Shown here piece after piece: positions 1 through 5,404 of a DNA stretch of 5,859 nucleotides. How positions within the stretch are numbered: the first letter of the stretch is position 1; each line of letters opens with the position of its first letter. Made by a program: the position numbers and the translations under genes. The DNA comes from Candidatus Pelagibacter sp. (GTDB taxonomy: Bacteria > Pseudomonadota > Alphaproteobacteria > Pelagibacterales > Pelagibacteraceae), in contig PAOP01000016.1 of the NCBI GenBank assembly GCA_002708525.1, positions 64,583 to 70,441 on the forward strand, in the 5' to 3' direction. The notes beneath the pieces are model-generated. The model searched no databases. It saw only the letters and a list, made by a program, of their open reading frames with translations, and was not told the origin of the DNA.

Positions 1-542
1 TCAAATTTAAGAAATTTAAAAACTCCTTGGCCATTAATTTTAACAACAGCCTCTTTTAAACCACTTGGCTCTGATTGTTTAATATTTACCACTTCTACCT
101 TCCAGCCTTGACGCTCAGAAAGCCTAGAATACATCCTGAATAAATCTGCTGCGAATATTGCAGCTTCATCACCACCTGCACCTGCTCTTATTTCAAGATA
201 TGCAGCTCCATCATCTGCTTCATCTTTTGGTAAAAGCATAAATTTAAGACTTTTCTCAAGTTCAGCTATCTTTTCTTGATTATTGCTAACCTCAATCTTT
301 GCAAGCTCTATCAACTCCAAATCTCCTGAATCTAAGAGCTCCTTTGCACCATGTAACTCCGTTTCTGTGTCCTGTAATGATTTGAATAAATCAACAATAG
401 GAGTAATTTCAGAATACTCTTTATTTAATTGAGTAAAGTGCGCCATATCATCTGTTGCACCCTCTTTTGCAAGAGCCTGGTGAATCTCGATAGATCTCAA
501 CCTTAAGCTCTCTAATCTTGCAATAATGGACTCTTCAAGCAC
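1..542 (-). CDS. prfA: Peptide chain release factor 1 (RF1), N-terminal half, cut by window edge
   Basis: RF1 recognises UAA and UAG stop codons and triggers peptide release on the ribosome. The minus strand gives an uninterrupted frame of 180 codons, about half of the usual ~360 residues. It aligns with E. coli RF1 from the first helix (MLEESIIARLESL against MKPSIVAKLEAL), through the charged helical domain 1, to the family signature LLPKDEADD followed by RAGAGGDEAA at residues 119-128 and the LFRMYSR segment. The codon-recognition PxT loop and the catalytic GGQ loop would lie beyond the left edge and cannot be checked. The start is GTG at 542-540: an in-frame TGA at 557-555 closes the frame upstream, no ATG is available, and AAGGA sits 8 nt before it. 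The gene overlaps the hemA stop by 8 nt, implying translational coupling. In related genomes prmC follows; that is off the window. Confidence 0.95.
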   Translation of the reverse strand, partial: MLEESIIARLESLRLRSIEIHQALAKEGATDDMAHFTQLNKEYSEITPIVDLFKSLQDTETELHGAKELLDSGDLELIELAKIEVSNNQEKIAELEKSLKFMLLPKDEADDGAAYLEIRAGAGGDEAAIFAADLFRMYSRLSERQGWKVEVVNIKQSEPSGLKEAVVKINGQGVFKFLKF

Positions 543-1749
543 TTCTGATTTCCTTCAACATAGAAAAAATGGCGTGAGAATTTAAAGCTAAAATCTGATT
601 TAAATCCTTTTTAGGGACAAGATCTATCTCTTGCAAGAGCTTATGTGGATTATCTGATCTCAATAACTCAAGATAATCTTGCTCATTAAGAGATGAGGAA
701 ATTATCTTAAGAGCTTCATAGGCATCATTACGATATTGTTTTTTAATTCGATCATGACCAAAAACTTTAATTCTATTTTTAATGAACTGCTTTGCTTTTA
801 TAGCTTCAATAGTTCGTTCATCTAAATTTTCTTGAGTAACAAGCTCTATATCTTCTATGGTAAAAAGGTATGCATATTCTAAATCCCGAACTTGATCCTC
901 AACATTTCTTGGAACACCTAAATCAATTAGCAGCATTGGTTTATTTACCCTAACTTTCATAGCATCCTCAATGAGTCCTTTTCCAATAATGGGCAATAGG
1001 GAATTTACAGATGTAACTAAGATATCTGTTGTTTGAATAAGTACATTCAACTTTGACAAGTTATTTGTTACAAGACTAAATGAGTCATTGATTTGTATAA
1101 ACTTTTGAGATCTATTTACTGCTCGAATATTCTTAATTCCATTGTCATAAAAATTTTCAATAACGCTCATTGCCATCTGGCCAGCGCCCACAATTGTAAG
1201 ATTTTGATTGCTTGGATCTTCAAAAATCTCTTGAACAATTTTTAATGAAAGGCCTGAAACAGACAAGGGATTAAAACCAATCCTTGTCTCCGTTCTTGCT
1301 GCCTTTGCAATCGATAAAATTTCATTACTGATCTCCTGAAGTTGGCCGTGTAACACTCCAAGCCTTGTATATGTTTGAATTGATTTCTTGAATTGGCCTA
1401 AAATTTCCTGCTCTCCTAATACTTGAGAATCTAGCCCGCTTGCAACACAACACATGTGCTCAATAGCAGATTCACCATCAAGAAGATATAAACCATGCCT
1501 TACAGAATCATTCCAACCAAAAAATTCAAGAGTTTTATGAGCAATAAAAATAGCTGTCCCAGGATCTCCATAGAAGTAAACCTCAGTTCTATTACATGTT
1601 GAGAGGGCATAAAAAGATTCTATATTATCTCCAAATTCTCTCTTTAGAAAATTTATAAAGTCATCTTGATTAGAGTCATTTATAATAAATAATTCTCTCT
1701 CTGATAACTTAGCGGTCTTATGATTTATGCCAAATAGCTGTAATTCCAT
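535..1749 (-). CDS. hemA: Glutamyl-tRNA reductase
   Basis: This enzyme reduces glutamyl-tRNA(Glu) to glutamate-1-semialdehyde with NADPH, the committed step of the C5 route to heme. The 404-residue product is close to the family length (E. coli 418). Visible signatures in order are GINHKTA at residues 7-13, the catalytic-cysteine motif STCNRTE with Cys52, the ASGLDSQVLGEQEILGQ block at about 103-119, the Rossmann NADPH-binding GAGQMA at 188-193, PLPIIGKG-like sequence and a PMLLIDLGVPR block, then a C-terminal helical dimerisation region. The ATG at 1749 gives the correct N-terminus, just before GINHKTA. The gene is divergent from the lolB-like gene and its first 23 bp overlap that gene's first codons. 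prfA follows in an 8-nt overlap. The C-terminal tail is divergent: the usual LxHxPT segment reads as DLVPKK here. The Shine-Dalgarno site is weak (AAAGA about 12 nt upstream). Confidence 0.97.
   Translation of the reverse strand: MELQLFGINHKTAKLSERELFIINDSNQDDFINFLKREFGDNIESFYALSTCNRTEVYFYGDPGTAIFIAHKTLEFFGWNDSVRHGLYLLDGESAIEHMCCVASGLDSQVLGEQEILGQFKKSIQTYTRLGVLHGQLQEISNEILSIAKAARTETRIGFNPLSVSGLSLKIVQEIFEDPSNQNLTIVGAGQMAMSVIENFYDNGIKNIRAVNRSQKFIQINDSFSLVTNNLSKLNVLIQTTDILVTSVNSLLPIIGKGLIEDAMKVRVNKPMLLIDLGVPRNVEDQVRDLEYAYLFTIEDIELVTQENLDERTIEAIKAKQFIKNRIKVFGHDRIKKQYRNDAYEALKIISSSLNEQDYLELLRSDNPHKLLQEIDLVPKKDLNQILALNSHAIFSMLKEIRSA
551..555 (-). promoter_or_regulatory. Shine-Dalgarno site that fixes the prfA GTG start
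   Basis: On the minus strand AAGGA is followed after 8 nt by GTG at 542. It lies inside the last codons of hemA. With the in-frame stop at 557-555 it leaves GTG as the only well-placed start for RF1, and it supports coupled translation of the hemA-prfA message. Confidence 0.6.
1681..1686 (+). promoter_or_regulatory. Candidate -10 box for the lolB operon, inside hemA
   Basis: A perfect TATAAT lies 40 nt before the lolB-like ATG at 1727, within hemA codons on the opposite strand. No convincing -35 hexamer stands 16-18 nt upstream, and there is no extended TGn. In AT-rich sequence such a box can arise by chance. It is listed because any promoter close to lolB must lie within hemA. Confidence 0.22.
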
Positions 1750-2218
1750 AATAAAAATTATCTTTATGTGTTGCGTGGTATTTCTAACTGCATGTTCTTC
1801 ACTATCTCAATCAAATATTTCAGAAAAAAGATACATAGGTAAATTTATCTATACAGAAAATAACCAAGTATCTAGGTTCATTGTAAGAGTAGATGTATTT
1901 CCCAAAGAAACTATTATACAGGTTAGCAGGCCAATATTAGGCAATCTAATAAAGATAAAATTCAACCAGAGAGATGGCATGGTCATTGATAGAGAAATTG
2001 ATGGAATTTATTTATCATTATTTAACAGTTTTAATAAAAAAGAGTACTATTATTTTTTTAATTCCTGCTTTCATTACTTAAATGCTAATAAAAATGTATA
2101 TAAGATAAGCAAAAATAATTTTGAATTAAAATGTCATTATCAAGGTCTAAATACCCTTTCACTGGATTTCATAACAGAAGAAGGTTTATTGCTTAATGGA
2201 GCTTTAGAGCGTGAATAA
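1727..2218 (+). CDS. lolB: LolB-like outer-membrane lipoprotein, short and divergent
   Basis: LolB is the outer-membrane acceptor that takes lipoproteins from periplasmic LolA and inserts them. The product has 163 residues (E. coli LolB 207). It has a lipoprotein signal peptide: Lys10, a hydrophobic stretch 11-22 and lipobox LTAC with Cys23. Ser24 rather than Asp at +2 fits outer-membrane sorting. After it, a GKFIYTENNQVSRFIV stretch resembles the GxFxY...F opening of LolB, and PILGNLIKIKF resembles its PLGxxxxxL segment. The usual PlxxLxxWxxG helix and the terminal Trp-containing strand are not recognisable, and there is no Trp at all. The assignment therefore rests on position between hemA and ispE, the lipobox and weak similarity. 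The ATG at 1727 is preferred over ATG 1766 because the latter would leave an uncharged nine-residue leader; neither has a good Shine-Dalgarno site. An in-frame TGA at 1721-1723 precludes a longer form. Confidence 0.65.
   Translation: MPNSCNSIIKIIFMCCVVFLTACSSLSQSNISEKRYIGKFIYTENNQVSRFIVRVDVFPKETIIQVSRPILGNLIKIKFNQRDGMVIDREIDGIYLSLFNSFNKKEYYYFFNSCFHYLNANKNVYKISKNNFELKCHYQGLNTLSLDFITEEGLLLNGALERE
2198..2201 (+). promoter_or_regulatory. Shine-Dalgarno site for the ispE GTG start
   Basis: GGAG stands 9 nt before the GTG at 2211, inside the end of the lolB-like gene. It supports the GTG as the ispE start in spite of the 8-nt overlap with the lolB stop. Confidence 0.6.
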
Positions 2219-3041
2219 AGTAAAGTTAAATTGTCCAGCAAAGTTAAACTTAAATCTATCGGTTGTAAGTAAAAAAATTAATGGAATGCATGAAATAAAT
2301 ACTCAATTTCAACTTATTGATTTGTTTGATGAGATGATAATTGAGAAAACATCATCAAAATATATAAACGTGCAGACAAATATTGGCCCCTCAATAGATG
2401 GGAAGAAAAATATAGTATATAAAGCTATTAAAGAGCTATCAGATTATATTGGAGAGGAGATATATTGTGATATTAGTATTAAAAAAAATATTCCTTTGGG
2501 TGGCGGCCTTGGAGGAGGTAGCTCAAATGCTGCAGGAGCATTAATTGGAATAAATTTTTTATTTAATCTAGGTCTTTCATCTGGTGTTTTACAAAAAATT
2601 GGGGGGAAACTAGGCGCAGATGTTCCATTTTTTATTTTTGGAAAGAATGCCCACGCATCTGGTGAAGGTGAAGTTTTAATTGAAAACCAAAATTTATCTA
2701 AAAAGAGGTATCTATTATTATTTCCGCAAATTCATTCTTCTACTGAAAAATTATTTTCACAATGGGATGAGTTGGATAAAGACTCTCAAGAAAGAATTCT
2801 GGCAAATGAAGAAAACTCATTCTTGCCTTTATTCCTTCAAAATCATCAAGATGTAAAAAAAATTTTTAATGAATTAACTAAGCTCTCCTCTCTAAGACTA
2901 TCTGGCACTGGCTCTACTATGTTTTTCGCATATAAGGATAGATATGAAATTGAAAAAACTTTAAAAAAAATTCCGAGTAAATGGAGACACTCTTTTTGTG
3001 AACCTTTACAATGTTCACCATTATTAACATATATAAAATAA
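2211..3041 (+). CDS. ispE: 4-diphosphocytidyl-2-C-methyl-D-erythritol kinase
   Basis: This GHMP-family kinase phosphorylates CDP-ME at the 2-hydroxyl using ATP, in the MEP pathway to isopentenyl diphosphate. At 276 residues it is near normal length (E. coli 283). Signatures in order: N-terminal PAKLNLNL with Lys11; NGMHEI at 24-29, matching the family DGYHEL substrate segment; the glycine-rich ATP loop PLGGGLGGGSSNAAGA at 95-110; GADVPFF with catalytic-type Asp137; and the C-terminal GHMP motif LSGTGSTMF at 230-238. The Tyr of DGYHEL is Met here, and the usual NDxEP element appears as NSFLP at 202-206, so the substrate pocket is somewhat divergent. The start is GTG at 2211, overlapping the preceding stop by 8 nt with GGAG 9 nt upstream; it places PAKLNLNL at the normal distance from the N-terminus. 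The TAA ends at 3041, directly against the tRNA gene. Confidence 0.95.
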   Translation: MNKVKLNCPAKLNLNLSVVSKKINGMHEINTQFQLIDLFDEMIIEKTSSKYINVQTNIGPSIDGKKNIVYKAIKELSDYIGEEIYCDISIKKNIPLGGGLGGGSSNAAGALIGINFLFNLGLSSGVLQKIGGKLGADVPFFIFGKNAHASGEGEVLIENQNLSKKRYLLLFPQIHSSTEKLFSQWDELDKDSQERILANEENSFLPLFLQNHQDVKKIFNELTKLSSLRLSGTGSTMFFAYKDRYEIEKTLKKIPSKWRHSFCEPLQCSPLLTYIK

Positions 3042-3116
3042 TGGGGTGTGGCCAAGCGGTAAGGCAACGGGTTTTGATCCCGTCATGCGCTGGTTCGAAT
3101 CCAGCCACCCCAGCCA
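3042..3116 (+). tRNA. tRNA-Gln, anticodon UUG, CCA encoded
   Basis: The full cloverleaf can be read. A 7-bp acceptor pairs TGGGGTG (3042-3048) with CACCCCA (3106-3112). The D arm contains AAGCGGTAA. The anticodon stem pairs ACGGG (3067-3071) with CCCGT (3079-3083) around a 7-nt loop with anticodon TTG at 3074-3076. The variable loop is 5 nt. The T arm pairs GCTGG with CCAGC around TTCGAAT. G73 is at 3113 and CCA at 3114-3116. UUG reads CAA and, by wobble, CAG glutamine codons. The weak U1-A72 pair is typical of bacterial tRNA-Gln. It lies in the same direction between ispE and prs with no convincing promoter or terminator of its own, so it is probably cut out of the operon transcript by RNase P and 3' nucleases. 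This ispE-tRNA-Gln-prs placement is known in other Gammaproteobacteria such as Pseudomonas. Confidence 0.98.
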
Positions 3117-3128
3117 ATAGTAAAGAAA

Positions 3129-4088
3129 ATGATTAATAAACAACCAGTAGGAATTTTTTCTGGCTCAGCATCAACAGTTCTTTCTGAAGAAGTTGCTAAG
3201 ATACTTGGTCTAAAACTAGGTAATATTGATCTTGGTAAATTTTCTGACGGTGAAATAAAAGTAGAAATTCTTGAAAATGTCCGAGGTCACGAGACATACA
3301 TCATTCAATCAACATGTGCTCCAACAAACTCTAATCTAATGGAGTTAATGCTAATTACCGATGCTCTAAAGCGTTCTTCAGCATCTAAAATAACAGCCAT
3401 CCTTCCTTATTATGGTTATGCTCGTCAAGATAGAAGAGTAAGGTCTGCAAGAGTTCCTATTAGCGCAAAAGTTATAGCAGATATGTTAAATTCTGCTGGT
3501 GTAGATAGAGTGCTAACTGTAGACCTTCACTCAGAATCTATTCAAGGTTTTTTTGATATGCCTGCAGACAATGTTTATGCAACTAAGATTATGCATGATG
3601 ATATTAGGTCAAGAACTTCAAAAGATGAAGAAATATTGATTGTTTCTCCAGATGTAGGCGGAGTAGTCAGAGCAAGAGCTCTTGCAAAATTCTTAGATGA
3701 GTCTGATCTTGCCATTATCGATAAAAGACGAGCAACAACAAACGAATCTGAAGTAATGAATATAATTGGAGATGTTAAAGGAAAAAGTTGCATTGTCCCT
3801 GATGATATTATTGATACGGCTGGTACATTATGTAACGCTGCAGAGGCCTTAAAAGACGCAGGAGCTGCCAAAGTAAAGGCTTATATCACTCATCCAGTTC
3901 TATCTGGTCCTGCTATTGAAAGGATTTCTGATTCTTCGATAGATGAATTGGTTGTAACCAATTCCATATCTTTATCCCCAGAAGCAAAAAAATGCAGTAA
4001 AATACGCGTCATTTCTCTTGCCCCTACTATTGCAGAGTGCATCAGGAGATTGAACAATGAAGAGTCGCTAAGCGCTCTATTTTTATAA
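3129..4088 (+). CDS. prs: Ribose-phosphate pyrophosphokinase (PRPP synthetase)
   Basis: Prs transfers pyrophosphate from ATP to ribose 5-phosphate, giving PRPP for purine, pyrimidine, histidine, tryptophan and NAD synthesis; it acts in the cytoplasm as a class I hexamer. The 319 residues match the family (E. coli 315). Visible elements: [16 protein letters not shown] at 38-53; [13 protein letters not shown] at 61-73; the ATP-binding [16 protein letters not shown] at 95-110; [13 protein letters not shown] with His134; [15 protein letters not shown] at 173-187; the flexible-loop basic residues DKRR at 198-201; and the PRPP-binding DDIIDTAGT at 225-233. The residue before that motif is Pro224, where relatives carry Val, Ile or Leu. 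The C-terminal NEESLSALF is typical. ATG 3129 lies 12 nt after the tRNA CCA end with only a weak A-rich AAAGA site. A hairpin followed by a T-run covers its last codons. rplY follows after 25 nt. Confidence 0.98.
   Translation: MINKQPVGIFSGSASTVLSEEVAKILGLKLGNIDLGKFSDGEIKVEILENVRGHETYIIQSTCAPTNSNLMELMLITDALKRSSASKITAILPYYGYARQDRRVRSARVPISAKVIADMLNSAGVDRVLTVDLHSESIQGFFDMPADNVYATKIMHDDIRSRTSKDEEILIVSPDVGGVVRARALAKFLDESDLAIIDKRRATTNESEVMNIIGDVKGKSCIVPDDIIDTAGTLCNAAEALKDAGAAKVKAYITHPVLSGPAIERISDSSIDELVVTNSISLSPEAKKCSKIRVISLAPTIAECIRRLNNEESLSALFL
4061..4084 (+). terminator. Weak terminator-like hairpin over the last prs codons
   Basis: AGAG (4061-4064) pairs with CTCT (4075-4078), and CGC (4066-4068) with GCG (4072-4074), around a TAA loop with one bulged T. 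One base later comes a run of five T (4080-4084). It lies just before the prs stop and upstream of rplY. The short bulged stem makes a leaky terminator or mRNA 3'-end stabiliser at best; it may be chance. Confidence 0.22.
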
Positions 4089-4113
4089 AAAGTTAAGTTA
4101 TAAGGTACGACAT

Positions 4114-4824
4114 ATGTCAAACGAAATTATATTAAATGCAGATCTAAGAGTTAGAACTGGAACCAACAAAACTCGAGAAATTAGACGTGAAGACTCTATG
4201 ATCCCCGCAATTATCTACGGTAATGAAGAAGAATCAAAAAATATTAAGTTAAAGCTTAATGAGCTTACAAAAGCTTCAGAGAACGAACTTTTTTATACTC
4301 AGATTCTAAAGATTATGCTTGAAGGCAATGAAGAGAAAGTTGTGCTTAAGGAACTCCAGAGAGAACCTGTAAAAGGCAAATTTCTTCATGCAGATTTTCA
4401 AAGAGTTTCTAGAAAAACAAAACTTAAAGTTGTTGTTCCATTTAGATTCAATGGCGAAGAGGAATGCGCTGGAGTTAAAACAGATGGTGGTGTTCTAGCC
4501 AAAGCAATTTCAGAGATAGAAATAGCTTGTTTAGCTGGAGATATTCCAGAAGCTATTGAGGTCGATATCACCAACTTAATGTTAAATGAGGCAATCCGTT
4601 TATCAGACATAACTTTACCTGAAGGTGCTGAACTTCCAGGCTTTGATAAGGAAAATGATCAAATGATTGTTTCAGTTAATCCTCCAAGAGCAGAAGAGGA
4701 AGAACCTGAGATTATACCTGAAGGCGAAGAAGGTGAAGAAGGTGAAGCAACCGAGGGAGAGGAAACATCTGAAGAAGAAAATGTTTCTGGTAATGAGGCT
4801 CCCGAAGAAGAATCAAGTGATTAA
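4114..4824 (+). CDS. rplY: Large ribosomal subunit protein bL25, long CTC form with acidic tail
   Basis: bL25 binds 5S rRNA in the central protuberance of the 50S subunit. This is the long TL5/CTC version (236 residues) rather than the 94-residue E. coli type. Residues 1-95 form the 5S-binding domain, with REIRREDSMIPAIIYG at 21-36 and LKELQREPVKGKFLHADFQRV at about 78-98. Residues ~100-190 form the TL5 C-terminal beta domain (VVPFRFNGEEECAGVKTDGG, then VDITNLMLNEAIRLSDI, VSVNPPR). From 193 to 236 follows a low-complexity tail with 22 Glu or Asp in 44 residues and no Lys or Arg, partly built from a 9-bp tandem repeat. ATG 4114 has AAGG at 4102-4105, 8 nt upstream, the clearest ribosome binding site in the window. 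It sits 25 nt after prs and 14 nt before pth, probably in one transcript. Long L25 proteins with charged tails occur in other proteobacteria; the tail's role is not known to me. Confidence 0.95.
   Translation: MSNEIILNADLRVRTGTNKTREIRREDSMIPAIIYGNEEESKNIKLKLNELTKASENELFYTQILKIMLEGNEEKVVLKELQREPVKGKFLHADFQRVSRKTKLKVVVPFRFNGEEECAGVKTDGGVLAKAISEIEIACLAGDIPEAIEVDITNLMLNEAIRLSDITLPEGAELPGFDKENDQMIVSVNPPRAEEEEPEIIPEGEEGEEGEATEGEETSEEENVSGNEAPEEESSD
4720..4746 (+). repeat. Three tandem copies of a 9-bp unit GAAGGYGAA in rplY
   Basis: Three head-to-tail copies (4720-4728, 4729-4737, 4738-4746) differ only at one C/T position and encode Glu-Gly-Glu three times, residues 203-211 of L25. The unit keeps the frame, so gain or loss of copies would lengthen or shorten the acidic tail without a frameshift. 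Each unit also resembles a Shine-Dalgarno sequence (GAAGG), which might slow ribosomes locally. Confidence 0.85.
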
Positions 4825-4826
4825 GG
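4823..4826 (+). promoter_or_regulatory. Shine-Dalgarno site for the pth GTG start, overlapping the rplY stop
   Basis: AAGG formed by the rplY TAA and the next two bases stands 12 nt before GTG 4839. The spacing is long but usable. It ties pth initiation to rplY termination and is the only purine-rich site near the chosen start. Confidence 0.4.
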
Positions 4827-4838
4827 TTCATAACTTCC

Positions 4839-5402
4839 GTGCCTAATATCTGTATTTTTGGATTAGGTAATCCTGACACAAAATACAATGGAACTCGACA
4901 TAATGTCGGCAAAGAATGGGTAAAAAGTATTGCTGCAGATTGCGATCTATACCTTAAATCAAAGAAAAAAATTGAATCTACAGTTGCAATATCTTCCGAT
5001 GAAAAAATTCTATGGGGATACCCAAATCATTATGTCAATGAATCCGGTTACTCAATCAAAAAAATTTTAAATAATAATAATTTCAACCTAGACCAAATAA
5101 TAATTATTCATGATGACTTGGATCTACCTATTGGCAGCCTTAAATTGAAAATAGGCGGGGGTCACGGTGGTCATAACGGACTAAGAAGCATAATATCGCA
5201 TTCAGGAAAATCTTTTATTAGGCTAAGAGTAGGAATTGGCCATCCAGGAAACAAAGTAGATGTAACCAACTGGGTTTTAGGTAAATTTAAATCCAATGAA
5301 AAAGGCCCCATTCAAGAGGCCTTTTTTAAATTTAATAATGTTATTGAACTATTAAGTAACAATGAAATTTTAGATGCGCAATCTAAACTTCATAGTGAAT
5401 GA
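4839..5402 (+). CDS. pth: Peptidyl-tRNA hydrolase
   Basis: Pth cleaves the ester bond of peptidyl-tRNAs dropped from ribosomes and recycles the tRNA. The 187-residue product fits the bacterial family (E. coli 194). Catalytic and binding residues are in place: [15 protein letters not shown] at 8-22 with Asn11 and catalytic His21; YVNESG with Asn67; HDDLDLPIG with Asp92; [12 protein letters not shown] with Asn113; then [10 protein letters not shown] at 128-137. The start is GTG at 4839, which places GLGNP at the normal distance from the N-terminus; no ATG serves. It follows rplY by 14 nt and precedes ychF by 2 nt, the classic pth-ychF pair. A strong inverted repeat followed by six T lies within codons 154-163, before the stop. 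The product looks intact: the C-terminal [18 protein letters not shown] segment is what family members carry there in general outline. Confidence 0.96.
   Translation: MPNICIFGLGNPDTKYNGTRHNVGKEWVKSIAADCDLYLKSKKKIESTVAISSDEKILWGYPNHYVNESGYSIKKILNNNNFNLDQIIIIHDDLDLPIGSLKLKIGGGHGGHNGLRSIISHSGKSFIRLRVGIGHPGNKVDVTNWVLGKFKSNEKGPIQEAFFKFNNVIELLSNNEILDAQSKLHSE
5299..5327 (+). terminator. Terminator-like hairpin with T-run inside pth
   Basis: AAAAAGGCC (5299-5307) is a perfect 9-bp inverted repeat of GGCCTTTTT (5318-5326), with a 10-nt loop, ending in six T (5322-5327). The GGCC core followed by U and preceded by A is the form of a bidirectional Rho-independent terminator. It lies in the pth frame, about 75 nt before the stop, so full termination here would truncate pth mRNA and cut off ychF. 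A partial terminator, an mRNA-processing or stability element, or chance in an A/T-rich gene are all possible. Confidence 0.35.
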
Positions 5403-5404
5403 AG

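Noticed and set aside
1766..2218. Shorter lolB start at ATG 1766
   Set aside because: It would leave a nine-residue, uncharged leader before the lipobox Cys; the 1727 start supplies Lys10 and a longer hydrophobic segment. It is not excluded, since neither start has a good ribosome binding site.
3005..3037. Possible tRNA-Gln promoter (TTTACA with a TATATA or TATAAA box) in the end of ispE
   Set aside because: Spacers of 19 or 21 nt and a start that would fall at or inside the tRNA make it implausible in this AT-rich stretch.
2846..3067. Minus-strand ORF of 73 codons under ispE and the tRNA
   Set aside because: It is wholly antisense to the conserved C-terminal GHMP motif of ispE and to the tRNA; a frame shadow.
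2917..3117. Minus-strand ORF of 66 codons beginning [18 protein letters not shown]
   Set aside because: It is the antisense reading of tRNA-Gln plus the end of ispE. Antisense-tRNA peptides of this form are familiar false genes; there is no independent coding signal.
3575..3871. Minus-strand ORF of 98 codons inside prs
   Set aside because: It is antisense to the most conserved part of prs, has no recognisable domain, and low-complexity Ser/Ala/Ile content typical of a shadow frame.
3890..4120. Minus-strand ORF of 76 codons over the end of prs
   Set aside because: A shadow of prs codons with no start context or family resemblance.
4398..4610. Minus-strand ORF of 70 codons inside rplY
   Set aside because: It is antisense to the L25 TL5 domain, with no recognisable domain.
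4712..4912. Minus-strand Leu/His-rich ORF of 66 codons over the rplY tail
   Set aside because: The Leu richness is the antisense reading of Glu-rich GAA/GAG repeats; not a membrane or leucine-rich protein.
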